Source: Cercis canadensis (taxonomy: Eukaryota; Streptophyta; Magnoliopsida; Fabales; Fabaceae). Taken from it: a stretch of DNA of 64,000 nt. Position numbers and translations under genes: made by a program. The stretch lies in contig QAOA01000289.1 of the NCBI GenBank assembly GCA_003255065.1, forward strand, positions 853,805-917,804. Reading direction: 5' to 3'. Shown here one piece after another: positions 1 to 16,393 of the stretch (positions are counted from its first letter, which is position 1; every line of letters starts with the position of its first letter). A model generated the notes under the pieces. It was given only the letters and a program-made list of their open reading frames with translations. It ran no database searches and was not told the origin of the DNA.

Positions 1-4286
<4,286 letters not shown>

Positions 4287-4935
4287 TATTTTAGTGTCAC
4301 ATTTCATCAATATATTTGATGCAATTCGATTTTATTTTTACTTGGTTCCCATAAATCCCATGAAATTAATGGGTGGAGTAGCCGGGGTAGGAAATTGAAA
4401 ATTGTTCATTCAATGTTAGTGTTTGATTGTAAACGAAAATATGTTGTATTGGCCTATAGAGAATGGCAAACTTCATTTGTAGACAAGTACCTAACTGAAT
4501 TTGTTACTTGTTAGAAAATATCTGAGGATGCAAAATTTAGTGAGTTCAGAATTCAAAATTTCTTAGCCATTTATCTATATCAGATTCTACCAATTGAGCA
4601 ATGAAATGCAAAAGTGAAACCATTTTCTTAAGCTTCAGCTAGAAAATGAACAACCTCGCAGCGTGGCCCAGGTTTTCATTTTGGATAAACCACTTGCACT
4701 CTTTTTTACACCTCTCTGTCTGCTAGTAATACTTGTCATTTTATGTTGATAAGTTTTGGATTGTGATAATAACTTTTCAAGGTTTGTCAACTAAAAATAA
4801 CATGAATCACTAATCAGCAAAGAGAATCGTGAAAGAGAGGTGTAGAAAATATAGGTGGGCAAATAGCATTGCCCCTTCATTTATTGACAAGAAAGATAAC
4901 ATGACGTATTGCATTGATCTTCAACCATTCAACAN

Positions 4936-4975
<40 letters not shown>

Positions 4976-5104
4976 AAATTCCTCCATTACTGAACAAACA
5001 AGATTGCGAGTTCACGGTCATAGCAAATGAAGAAATAAGCATTTTTGGTATGTGTATAAGCAAAATTGAGGATCTTCTCGTACTCTAGAATAATAATATT
5101 AGTA
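4287..5104. other. Intergenic space between convergent genes
   Basis: Holds the presumed 3' ends of the carboxypeptidase gene (+) and the YbaB-like gene (-). An N at 4935 is followed by a run of 38 A (4936-4973), which is a likely sequencing or assembly weak point. No gene is seen. Confidence 0.6.
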
Positions 5105-8100
5105 TCACTTCAATCCGTCACCAAGCCCTGGGGGCATTCCTAAGCTCTGTGCAAGATCGCTCATCCTTTCCTTCATGGCCTGGGAAAACAATCAACACCA
5201 AATTTTATCAATTCAATAACCACAAATGCAAATGGATTTTCACTCTCTCTGTTGATGATAGAGATTCTTACCAGGACACTCTTCTGGTGTGCATCCTTGT
5301 ATGCCTCTGTGATTAAAAGCGAAAGTTTCTGCAACCCAGAGATCACTCATTTATGATAGTGTATGTTGACTTTTTAAAGTTAGAACCATTTTTTGGTCAA
5401 TAAAAGATTATCAGCTACACAGAATCCACAACCCAACTCTCATGCATTCTGCCATAGCTATCTTTAGTAATTAACCCCACAACTTTCAAGACATGCAATT
5501 TAGTAAACCAGGCAAATAAGCTGCCATTGAGACAAATGAGAAAGTTAGGTTATGCTTTCATAAGTGGATCCTCATATCCAAATTCAAATTTAGGTGTCTC
5601 CGCAGAGTATGTCTTCCAAAAGTTAATCTGGTTCTAGTAGATACATCTAATTCTTTTTATCTTGGCATGCATGGGAAAAATCAAAATAAAGGATCTCGGC
5701 ATGGTGTTTTTCCATTCTCTTCCCTTGGTAGTGCAGAAACAATCGAAGAAGTTATTTTTGGTACATCTGTGTATATCTGCTTACCATTTTAAACGTCTAA
5801 TTATCCTATTACAGGCATTATGCTATTAGAGATATTTTGACCAGAAAAAGTAGATATATATATATCACAATATGCTTACTTCTGGTCCCAATTCCATAGC
5901 AGCTTCAGTTATTTCTGTTCGTACAGGTTGCTGGTTCCCAGATAGTGTTACCTAAAACGTTAAAAAGTAAACTTCATTAAATGCAAGTTATAAAATGAAA
6001 TCGTTATATAAAATATTGACAATGTGATTCAAGTCATCATGACCATGAATAGAGCTGGAAGAATAAAGGGGCAATCAAATGTTTTTACACGAAGCAAAAC
6101 TATTAAAAGTTAAAATCCTTAATATTTATCAACAAAAAAATCCATCTTATCTATAGAGTATAAAGTAATCATAAGATGATACATACAAAGATTCCCCCTT
6201 TAAGTTTAAAAACAAAAGTGAAGCGCAAATCTAGAACCAGTTTTCCATTCTGCTTGAAAGGATCGAAAAATTGCTATCAGATAGTATGAGAGAGAGAGAG
6301 AGAGAGCACATATTGTACCTTTATTAATTCACCCTCACAGTAACCATCAAACTCTGCTCTGCATAACAGAAAAAGACAAATAAACCCTTTGAGAGTGCAT
6401 GTGTATAACAGAGAGAAAAAGGAAAAGCTATAATGGTTTAACATGAAAGCCGTACGCAGCAAGTTCTTTCTGCACTCGCACTGCTTCAACTTGGACAACC
6501 ATTTGAGCCTTCTTCACAGTCTCATAAAGATTTTGCATGTTTCCAAGAATTCCTGCCTAAAATTAACCAGAGTAAATTGAAGTTAGTCAATTAAAAATAT
6601 AAGGTCCAAGCACATCAGATTGACAAATATACACAAAAATACCAACAAAAGACAAAACTGTCGTCATAACTTAAAAAGAGAGAATGTCAATAGAAGCGTT
6701 AAATTAAACCTCAGAATATATGTACAAGAACATCAAGGACCAGAAAAAATATAATATATCCTGAAAGCAATATATTAGCCATCTCCTGCAATTCACATGG
6801 ACCATTACAATGTTTACAAGCATGCCAATTTGCATGATGATGCCATAAAGGACAAAGGCAAATCCATAAGGAATTACCCATCCACCTGCAAGTAATCAAT
6901 ATATGCTATCTTAACTTTCTTTGATGATCTCAATAACAGTGGATTGCTTATTGCTACAGGCCAACAGTATGACACTATTTACTTAACTAGCCTCATCTCA
7001 AAGACTGATCTGGACTTGGTAATATTGCAATTTCCACTTCTGTGGTTTGCATATTAATATGTTTTCTGGTTAAAAGGAAGGGGTACTTTCTTCAGACTAT
7101 TCTCTTGATTCCATTCACCTACTCCAGATTCAGACTAAGGGCTATCACTGTCAAGCCAACTATTCGTCTAGGTTGAACCTATTCATCCACTTGAGAACTT
7201 ACCTAATATCACAAAAGAATCTATGATAAGAAGCCCAATTCCTGAGTCATGACCTAATTACTGTGGTTTTCTCTGATAAAGCTGCTTGAAGCAACCATGT
7301 AAATATAAGACCAAGCAAGGTGTTGAATAGATGCCTGATCACATTAATTGCCATGCAATATAGAACTTTAATGCTTCATCGTATAACATAAAGGAGAAAC
7401 CTTTCAAGTGTAAATAGGCATCAAATGTAGGTGGACTGAAAAGTTTCATGTCAGGTTTTGGGGGAGAATTTCCTATGCAACACAGTCTCAAAACAGATTC
7501 TGCAAATGCATCCTTCTACAAAACTTTTCCACACACTAAATGAGAAATTCTCTTAAAGAAAAAAAGACAATTGATCACTGAGTCTCGTGCTCTTATTCTC
7601 TTAAGAGAGAACATTCTATGCTTAACGTATAAGGAGTGTTCTGCTCATCTTATTGAGACTTATTGGATTATACAATCTGAATTATTCATTTCTCTCCTGA
7701 AACTCAGCATCCAGTTGAAGTTAAGGAGATAGGATTAAACAGAGAAACCAAACAAACACAAGTTTCTATAATTACATAGGTAAGATTTATACAGTATCAA
7801 ACTTTGTCGCCCTGTCTTAATGTATAGATTCAGATATAATATTTGAAGGCAGAAGCAAGGCTAACTTGGCTAACCTTGGATGGTGCATCATCACTTTTCC
7901 CATTATTATCTTTTTTTCCTCCAAATAGACTATATACTCGGAGATTTCTATGATCAGGTCCAACTTTTCCACGACCACACCGAGATACTATCTTCATGTC
8001 AACTACATTTGCACTGGAGTTTAGGTTGCCTATACAATAGCCAATAATGAGAAACTGATGGATATCAATTTAAACTTGCCAATCAAAAGCATACATGCAT

Positions 8101-8706
8101 TCACCTTACATCAACTCCTTCTCAACCGTGCCTCTCATAACATTTGCATTATCGGCCACAAGGAATACATATTATTAATTAAGCACATGTTCCAACAGTA
8201 AGAAAAAACTTGGAATCACAGCGTTTGTGCTTTGATTTAGAAACCAACTCTTTTAATACACATCTTTGTCAAGTTCTCAATTGCTTGCAATAAGAATATA
8301 CATTTTCAACAGAATTAACTATAAATGACCTTATGGGCAACAAGAAACGACCTAAAAGGGAAAGACGCGGCATTGCCCCATTGTCCATCAAACACGCATC
8401 AATTCAAACAAGACACAAATTCATGCATATAATTAAGAAACACAACAAAAAAAATGCAATTTACACAAGCTAGCTAGTAATGCCGCAGTTGCCTATCTGA
8501 GCAATTCAGCAAGCCCCCACAAGGCAAAAGTCCCCACATAACATCTTACAGTAAAAGCCCCTAGCTTGATCGAGTTTCTCAGCAAGCAAACGAAGACTTG
8601 GAAAGATAGACTTACAGATAGAGGTGGATAAAGGGCAAAGCTTTTTCGAGTCATTTACTCCGTGTGGCTTGGATAGCTGACCAGTTAGAGAAACTATAGA
8701 AGCCAT
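5105..8706 (-). CDS. Chloroplast YbaB/EbfC-like nucleoid-associated protein (STIC2 type)
   Basis: Small plastid protein of the YbaB DNA-binding family, matching what I recall of Arabidopsis At2g24020/At4g30620. STIC2 suppresses tic40 defects and is linked to thylakoid protein targeting. Seven exons in coding order: 8706-8550, 8029-7875, 6556-6456, 6358-6319, 5951-5880, 5328-5272 and 5179-5105. All are GT-AG and phase-consistent, giving 218 residues. The N-terminus (MASIVSLTGQ, Ser/Lys-rich, few acidic residues) looks like a transit peptide. The YbaB core covers about residues 105-210, with a helix over ETVKKAQMVVQ, the strand motif FDGYCEGELIKVTLSG and the helix ITEAYKDAHQKSV. The C-terminus, ending in GMPPGLGDGLK, is the conserved tail of the plant proteins. 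The gene is convergent with the carboxypeptidase gene. Confidence 0.93.
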
Positions 8707-8977
8707 TGACTTGCACAAGGCACAAAGAAAAGAAAAGTAACAGTTTTGATTAGAAGGGGAAAGATAGATTTGGGGGAAGGGGGAGGAGTGAGTTCGAGAC
8801 TCGTATCAGATAAACAAGATTTTTTCTTTTCTATCTATTGGGTTGGAAAATGGTAGGGGTGGAGACTCACCGATGCAGATTTGGCGGATTATCGTAACAG
8901 CGACTTTAGGTAAACTTGAAAAACTGACCAAATAGAGAACAACAAGTAATCCCTTGGCACTGTTTGGCATTATCTTT

Positions 8978-9217
8978 TGAGTAATGTTAGTTCTTTACAC
9001 TTGCAAATTTACTCAAATTATATTTACACACATAACATCATTTTATTCTATTTTAAAAAAATTATATGAATTTAAAATTTAATTAGACCTATATTAAACC
9101 TCTTAACTTTTTTATATGCTTCAAATAGTTTACATTTACTCAAACAAAAAATTTACATTTACTTTTCATAAAAAAAAAATTACATTTACACTTAAATTTG
9201 CAATAATCATTTCTCTA
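8978..9217. mobile_element. Possible degraded MITE
   Basis: The ends are imperfect inverted repeats. The left end reads GAGTAATGTTAG and continues to GCAAATTTA. The reverse complement of the right end reads GAGAAATGATTATTGCAAAT. The interior is AT-rich and non-coding. I could not fix a target-site duplication. Confidence 0.4.
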
Positions 9218-11879
9218 ATATGTGTCGCTGACAAGTGACCACTCAAAAACTCAGTCCAATACTTTGACAATTTTTTTAATTCGGTCCAACTCATACAAAA
9301 AGAAAAGAGTTTTGAGAAACTAATTATAGAATTTTGCACATTCCATTAAGATTATTTTTTAATCAACCAATCGTTCAAAATTTCTTTAAAATGCATTTAT
9401 TTTAAGTTTTAGAGTGTGAATGTTAGTGAAGATTTGAAAAAATAAGTAAAACAATAATAATAAAATATTGATTTTTTTGGATGAAAACGTTTTGAATTTT
9501 GACTCATTTGAGTTTGTACAATGAAAAACATAAAAATAAAGCATATTTTCATATTTAATCTTTTCTATTTTCTATTAAAAATATATAAAATAATTATTTC
9601 TTGTAGTCCCTTTTCTTTTGCTATAATTTCCGCATTCCCACTTTCGCCATTAGCATAGCACATACATTAATGCAATTTTTATTTATTGTTACTATAAAAT
9701 ATAAACTGTTCCACTACTTTCTTCAGTGCGCATATCATCATCATGGCACTTCCAAACCAAAATGGTACTAACCTCCACATTCCCACATATTCTTGCAAGA
9801 AATTCACCAGAAATATTCCTCTCATTACTTATATTTTATCAAGTCTCATTATTCTCAATACGTCCAATTTAAGTAAATTTAGTTTGATTGAGAATGACAA
9901 AGTTTGGAGAGATATTTGGCAAACCCTCAAAGGCTTAAATATTGTACCACACTAAGCAACTTGGTCAAAGTTACATCCCAAGGTCACAAAGAAATTGACC
10001 CTTTGCAACATTAGAATTACTCTCTCAAGTTACTTGTGTTGATGATTAAGTCTATATGTGTGGGTTTAGAGGTCGAGTATTCGAGTAAATATCTATGTAA
10101 ATACTATAAGTGAGTTTAAGTGGGGTGGATCAACGCCTTGACTTTGATACCTAAGTTAATGATTATGTTGAGTTGATAAAATAATAAAGAAGAGTGGGTA
10201 AAAAGTATGCACACATATGAGATAACAGTATTTTTAATGTTATTTTGTTATTAAAGTTGGCTTGAGCTCGATATTGAATACTTCATCTTTTTTACTTTGC
10301 TCAATTGCCTTCAAATTCTCAGGATCTTCAATCCAAGTTTTGAGCTTTGCATGTGGATGCAATTCCCCTTGCTGTATTTTCAATGTTAAAATGGCAGTTT
10401 TTGGTCAGGGAATGGAAATGTCTCCAACTTGAGGGAAACAGAGGAAGCCCACCTCCTTTTATGCACACCCACAAGTCCATGTCCAAACGCTACACGTCCT
10501 CTCAATCAATTATTTAATACAAGAAGCAATGACTAATGACATGAGAAGGACGACCAAAAGGGAAAAAGGTAAGTGGGATTGCCCTCTCTCTCTCTCTCTC
10601 TCTCATCTTACTCACTTACACAGAGAGGAGAGAGAAATATTCAGTCACCGACAGAATTTTATTATTTAGAGAAATTCAGATTATATTTTGTATGTATCTG
10701 TACAAAAAAAATTTAAATAGTTTTAGCTAAGCAGGCATCGTCATCAAATTAAAAATCCGACTTTTCTAGGATCCAAAAGTTAAAAAGCTTCCCAAAGAGT
10801 ACTAAGATTAAATAATAATAATAATAAAACTAAGTATTCTTTTTTTAAGAAAAAATAAAATAAAATAACTCAAAACCAAGCGGTCCAAACCGCAGGGACA
10901 GAAGCAGCCTTTTTTTACCTAAAAACTGTTCACTCCTCATAAGTAAATTGTTTTAGGAGACTCCTCTGCCTGCATTCCTCTGATGTCTGTCCGCAGGAGC
11001 AGCAATGCTTTTGAATTCACGTTTGGTTTTGTACCATAACCCACATGATGTTTGGAGAGATTAACCAGATTACCCCTACGTTGGTGTAAGAAAAAAAGTG
11101 CGAGTTAGGTGTTTGTTGGAAATCAGCAACCAACTGGTAGGCTGGTAGCATCTCAAAATCTGTGGTTCTAGCACTAAGCCACTAAGGCACTACTACTAGT
11201 CTAGAACAAACAAAAGCAAAGGAAGGGGCAAAGGGCAACGCAGCTATCAATGTATAGTAGAAGTAGTGGGTAATAGGCAGCAGGAACGCTGGTGTCACAC
11301 ACAAACAAAAGGTCCTGAAAGTAGGTGCTGGTGGGATCTTTCTATTTCCATTCAAGAAGATGGAGCAAAGCAAACATTCATTAAATGTAAAGATAACGAT
11401 TCAGTTGGGTCGTAAATGTCCAAAATTCCTAATCCACCCCTTAATTCATTGAAAGATAAGGACTTTATTGGTCAAGTTATTTTCTTGGATTGAAGCTAAA
11501 TTGGGATTTTTTCTTACTTACTTTATCTGCTTCATCATGAAAAACCCATATTGGGTTTTCTTTCTTTCTCCACCCAGGCCAGGAGGGGGGTGAAAACTGA
11601 AAAGCAGAAAGAGAAAAGAAGCACCCTTGGCATCAAAGGAAACTCTGAAAGAGACAGAGGGGTGTTTTGGTAAATGCACGCCAATTGACCTTGTATAATA
11701 ATAATTTGAAATGAAAAGCATCCCTGTCGTTCGTAAACGCCACCATTACAATTCACAATTCACAAACCCAAACCAAAGGGTACTCAATTCTCAAATCCAA
11801 CCAAAGCCTTAAAATAAGGTGCTACCAACAACTGCTACAGAATATCAGAGAAACAGCATCATCCCATTTTATCTCCTGC

Positions 11880-12593
11880 CTTTTTCCAGCCCCTATCTAT
11901 CTATCTATCTATCTTCAATACCCCTCTCTCTATCTCTATCTCATTGTCTCTGACCCATTCTCTCTTTCTCTCTCTATGCAGAGGCCAACACCCAAACCAA
12001 ATGCAATGAAAGAAGAAACATGGAAACTCCACGCATCCTCCCACAAAACCAAGAGAGTCCACACCACCCAACCCTTCTCTCTCATCAATGGCCCAGCTGG
12101 ACCAAAATTTATGTAGAAGAAAAACAAAAAAGAAAGAAAGAAAGAAAGAATGGGAAAGAAAGGAAAGAGAAGTTAGATGTCTTCAAATGTCCTCCAACCA
12201 AACCCACCTTACAATCTCTCTCTCCTTCTCTCTCATAAAATATGGTTCCCCGAAATACCCTTCTGCAAGCCCCCAAAAAATCCCATCTTCATCACTGTCT
12301 CTCAAAAGAACAATATTTTTCACCGAGTTATGTGGGCTTTTTGGGGTTCTTTGTCTCGGTCAGAGTTTCACAGAGAAAACAGGAAAGCGAGAACCTTCTT
12401 ACCTCTTCCTCTCTCCCCTTTCTCTCATTCGTGTTTTCTTTCTTCTGTCTCTTGTCCTCTCGCCTTCTCTTCCCTTTCATTGTTGTATATCGCCGACCCT
12501 CTTCTACCTGCCTTGGTTACTCCATCTATATCTGCTTTTCCTCTATAGTCGTTGGTTCTTGGCTTCTGGGTTGCTCTCTTATTCGCTGATCTG
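11880..12593 (+). promoter_or_regulatory. Pyrimidine-rich promoter/5' leader of the DLNQ-repeat gene
   Basis: Strongly CT-rich sequence with TATC and CT repeats leads directly to the ATG at 12594. Pyrimidine-rich tracts are common in plant core promoters and 5' leaders. Several overlapping Ser/Leu/Phe-rich ORFs in all three forward frames here follow from the composition and are not called. The transcription start cannot be fixed by eye. Confidence 0.4.
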
Positions 12594-14421
12594 ATGAAGA
12601 AGATGAAAGGGATTGTTCCTATAGAGTATGCTGTGTACGAGGATCAGAGGACTAGGTTTAGGCATCAGAGTCTCTTGCAGGACTATGAAGAACTGCAGAA
12701 GGTAAAACCTTTTGTCAATTTTTGAAGATTTAAACTTTTTTTTTGGGGTTTCATTAGATCTGGGATTTTCTTTGATATCTTTGCTGCTTTGGTTGATTTG
12801 GGTTTTTGCTTGTTTGGTTTTGAGAAAGTTGAGGATTTGCTTAGAGGAAACGATTTAGGGATCTCATGTTTTTATCTGATTGAATTGATAATTCCTTTGG
12901 AGAATTGACCTAGGGAAATATGTTTCGATCTGTTGGGATTTCTTATGGGTATTTATATCCTTTCTGTTTCAATTATCTTTCAGTTAAACCACCCCTCCTT
13001 GAGAAAAGAAATTTTGATTTAAAATTCTTCCCTTTTTTTCTCCAGAATTTGAGTGCTTGAACTTGAAACAATGATATACACGGCACAACCAGTTCATATA
13101 GCAGTATGCTTATTTGAGTTTTCATTTTTCGTCAAGTTTTTTCTTTTGAGTGTTTCCTTTGCATACCAGTGGTTTATTTTGGAAAGTAGGAGGAGAGGCC
13201 ATTTGAGTTTTCAAGCTAATTCGCTTTAGTTCTTTGTTTTGCATAAACTTTTCCTGTTTTTGCACTTCTTAAATCCGGACCTTGTGAATTTTGCTTTTGG
13301 GAGATATGGTGATTAATTATTAGTACACTTTTGCTAGTCCCAGTAAAGAACTTATTTTTTGGATTCACTTTGCAAGGAAATACGTTTTGTCAAAGAAAAG
13401 GAAAGAAAATATTTGTAGTGTGTTTGTGTACGTGTTTATCTCTGGCTAGTATTGATTTAGCTATTGTTTTATTTAAACGATAATTATTTGTCAAACTCTG
13501 TATAAAGCTCAATATCCATGACTTGGAAGAATTGTACTTATGATATTAAGTATGTTCAGGAGACAGAGGCCATGAGAAGGAAATTTCAGGTTGTGAAGCA
13601 GAAAAGGTCTGTACTATCTGCTGAAGTTCGGTATGGTCTCTTGCCTTTGAGTATTTCTGGTTTCTCATATCAATTTTACAGTTTTTTTTAATTATCCATA
13701 ATAGAGTAAAACATCAATGTTATTTCTCTTGCAATGGCAGATTTTTGAGACAACGTTACAGATACTTGATGAAAAACCCTTCTCCAAAACCTCAATCAAA
13801 GCAAGATGCTCAAAAGCCACAAAAGCTTGAAATCCAAGCTCCTACCATCCCCAAGGGTAGGAAATACAATAAAAAGGAATCGGCTTTGCGCCCCCCAGTT
13901 GCTCCTCATTCGAATCTGAAGGAAAGGACTTCTAACGGGATTGATGTCACATTACGAAAATCAGCCCATGTGTTTGATTTAAACCAGAATGCTAGGAGTT
14001 TTACTGGAAAGGAAGCAACTTTTCACAGTTCTGCTCCTCTGCTTGACTTGAACCAAAAGGAAAGGACTCACATTGGGAAGGAAGCTGCAAAGAAGAGTAT
14101 AATTCCATCTTTTGACTTGAACCAGATTTCGGTAATTATTTGCACATGCTATGTTTACATTACGAGTCCTTCTCTATGTTGCCTTGTGGTAGGCTTACAG
14201 TTTCCATCTATTTTGGTGCAATGCAGAGAGAAGAGGAGGAATTAATGGGTAATAGTGAGTCCTTCAGAATGGAGGAACCAAAGAGAAGTACACAAAGAAG
14301 CATGATTGACGAGCAGCACAATGACATAAAGTTATCAGTTTGTAGAAACGTTGGGGACGGATCAAATAGGACAGGGAAGAGGAAGATTTCATGGCAAGAT
14401 CAGGTGGCATTAAGGGTTTGA
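12594..14421 (+). CDS. Plant-specific coiled-coil protein with repeated DLNQ motifs
   Basis: Four exons, 12594-12701, 13560-13630, 13741-14131 and 14227-14421, give 254 residues with GT-AG introns and a continuous frame. I do not recognise a named family; position suggests the unknown-protein genes At4g30630/At5g57910. Residues about 15-70 are charged and heptad-like, from EDQRTRFRHQSLLQDY through LQKETEAMRRKF to EVRFLRQRY, probably a coiled coil. A Pro/Lys-rich linker follows. Residues 116-190 form tandem units of 23 residues, with DLNQ at exactly 139, 162 and 185 and a degenerate unit before them. DLN cores resemble EAR repression motifs that bind TOPLESS corepressors, though the downstream Pro of DLNxxP is lacking. 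The C-terminus is basic (GKRKISWQDQ). A nuclear scaffold or repressor adaptor is a guess; the gene model itself is solid. Confidence 0.85.
13907..14131 (+). repeat. In-frame 23-codon tandem repeat (DLNQ units)
   Basis: Codons 116-190 of the coiled-coil protein hold three clear units and one degenerate unit. Shared positions are APxxDLNQ, then ER or AR, then GKEA. The spacing of the three DLNQ cores is exactly 23 residues. The nucleotide copies have diverged, so the repeat is old and apparently kept at protein level. Confidence 0.8.
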
Positions 14422-16393
14422 TACTTAAATCTACTACAGTAGGCAAAAATTCCTAACCTTTTGGAATGCCTAGTCTGCCTTGATATAGCAGATTTTTTAT
14501 ATTCCCTAAGTCATTGTAGTTCCATGTTTCTTTTGTAAAGATAAATATAGTATCATATGTTGAATATATATACATAGATGAAATGGGGAATTTGTGCTTA
14601 GGAATCATATCTTTCTTCTCTGATGAGTTGTTTTGATTTGTCTGGTGCTTTGCCAAATTGAATTTAAATTCCTTCATTGAGCTGGTGGTTCCAAGATTCC
14701 CAAGTTTGTTGCTTTCCTCCAAGGCTTTAACTTGGAGAGAATGAAGAGGACTTGCGCCTCTTGGCCGGCTTTGAAGGTTTTATTAGTTGGAACTGATTGG
14801 TTGTTTCGTTAGCAACTCTTGGTGGATTTATAGTTGTTTAATGTTTCTTCAATTAGCTACATAGTATTCTCTGGTCCATGCTGGTTTGGATACTTGCCGT
14901 CCATCTCACCAGTATATTTCGTTGCCTCCTAAATTTGACGCTCGCGCAGAAACTACCAAGAAAATCAGCTTCTTAACCACAATATAATGCCAAAATGTGC
15001 GTTTGATTGAAGTACCAATTATAGGAAGTTGCTTAGAAGATAGGAAGTACCAATTAACTGCTTCCACAAGGGTGTCATCCTGCAAAGTTGCAAAATGGTC
15101 TAACCCTCATCCAGGGTCATGCTTAATTCCCGCTAGAAAGTCATCCACAGAAGTTGCTTTCTTTGCTTGAAGCACAAAGTGGTAGTGTGTTGATATTTAT
15201 TTTGAGGGTACGGCTATGCTATACCCTTGACACAAAACGTGTTTTGTCTCACTTTTTTTTTGTACTGTTAAATCTTTTCAGTATAATACAGATATCAGTA
15301 AAATTTAAATTATGTTAACTGTATAGAACTAAATAAGTTAAAAAAAAAAAAGTGAGACAAAATATTTGTCTTGTCTCAAGGGTGTAGCATAGTCTCATTC
15401 TTTCCTTTTCTTCTCTTTTCTGTGTTTTTCAGTAACTTTTTGGCACTTGAAAATTGGAAGAAACATTGATTGTTACTTGCCACTAAACCAAAGATTCCTT
15501 ATTTCATTTTCTTCGTTCCAACTTACAGGACACAGAGTTGACATTATGGAACCCATCACCAGAGAGGACCAACTAGTAGGATGAAATATTTGAATAATCA
15601 ATCCGGTAAGATCGAAACTCAACGAAAGAACAAGCTCGATGCAAAAGGACAGTTCACATGGTTTCAAATTGCAGGGACTTTGCAATTATGATTTGAACAT
15701 TTGAAGTTTGAATCCCAATTTGTGATCTCCGATAGTTGTTCTGTATGGACTATTTTCTAATCCTTTTACTGACTAGCGATGGAGATTCATAACATTGAAG
15801 AATCGGAGTAAGGAAAAAAAAAAAAAAAGGAGCTTGAAATTGGCTTGTTCTATATTTGTGAATGAGGACCATTATCATGTTCAACAGTTCAGGTAGGGGT
15901 AGTGGAATGGAGAGGTCGCCTATAGTGATTCCCAAGTAGAAGCCCTCACGTAGAGGAAATAAAGACATAATCAGTATTCTACCAAACAAAAAAAAAGGCA
16001 TAATCAGTAATTCTCCTGTCTAAGGGTGTATGGGCAAGTTTGGATTTCTTTAAGCAAAAACAGGAAGTGCAAAAGCTTATAGACTTCCACTAAAAGATTC
16101 ATTTAAAATGTTCTTAAATTTTTTGAAAAGCTCATCCAAATACCCAAAAAAATAAATAAATAAAACAAGTGAAATACTGTTTTAAAGAAAACTTTTTATC
16201 CAAAGATTCTAAACGCACTCTAAGTCACACCAGGTAAAATGGGCTCATTTATGCAAGCTCTGTTTTCATGAAATAGGAAACAGATTAATAATCTCAAATA
16301 ATTTGAGATACAACATTTTTGAGTCAACATAGTAAATGACATTCAGGATAGGTAATCCTGGCAATTCCAGAACTTGCAGCACCTTTTATGTGC
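14422..16393. other. Intergenic space between convergent genes
   Basis: Contains the 3' flanks of the DLNQ-repeat gene (+) and the zinc-finger gene (-), an inverted-repeat element at 15212-15394 and a second, weaker inverted structure at about 16024-16215. No coding sequence is supported. Confidence 0.6.
15212..15394. mobile_element. MITE with inverted terminal repeats of about 50 bp
   Basis: The left end begins GGCTATGCTATACCCTTGA and runs into TTTTGTCTCACTTTTTT. The right end, reverse-complemented, begins GACTATGCTACACCCTTGA and ends in the same TTTTGTCTCACTTTTTT. The loop is AT-rich. No clear target-site duplication is visible, so the superfamily stays open. Confidence 0.75.

Larger units (their letters stand above)
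8707..12593. other. Divergent intergenic region
   Basis: This 3.9-kb space separates the divergent YbaB-like gene (-) and the DLNQ-repeat gene (+). It carries a probable short inverted-repeat element at 8978-9217, long AT-rich stretches, a CT microsatellite at about 10583-10604 and a TATC microsatellite at about 11894-11913. The last 700 bp are pyrimidine-rich. A 70-codon ORF at 9743-9955 has no recognisable features and I do not call it a gene. Confidence 0.6.

Noticed and set aside
9743..9955. 70-codon ORF starting MALPNQNGTN, preceded by a TATA-like stretch
   Set aside because: No domain, signal or homologue recognised; isolated in AT-rich DNA with no supporting exon structure.
12020..12594. 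Four overlapping forward ORFs up to 168 codons
   Set aside because: Ser/Leu/Phe- or Lys/Arg-rich products of a CT-rich leader, open in all frames; the real start is the ATG at 12594.
14453..14722. 89-codon minus-strand ORF downstream of the DLNQ-repeat gene
   Set aside because: Antisense to a 3' flank, no recognisable features.
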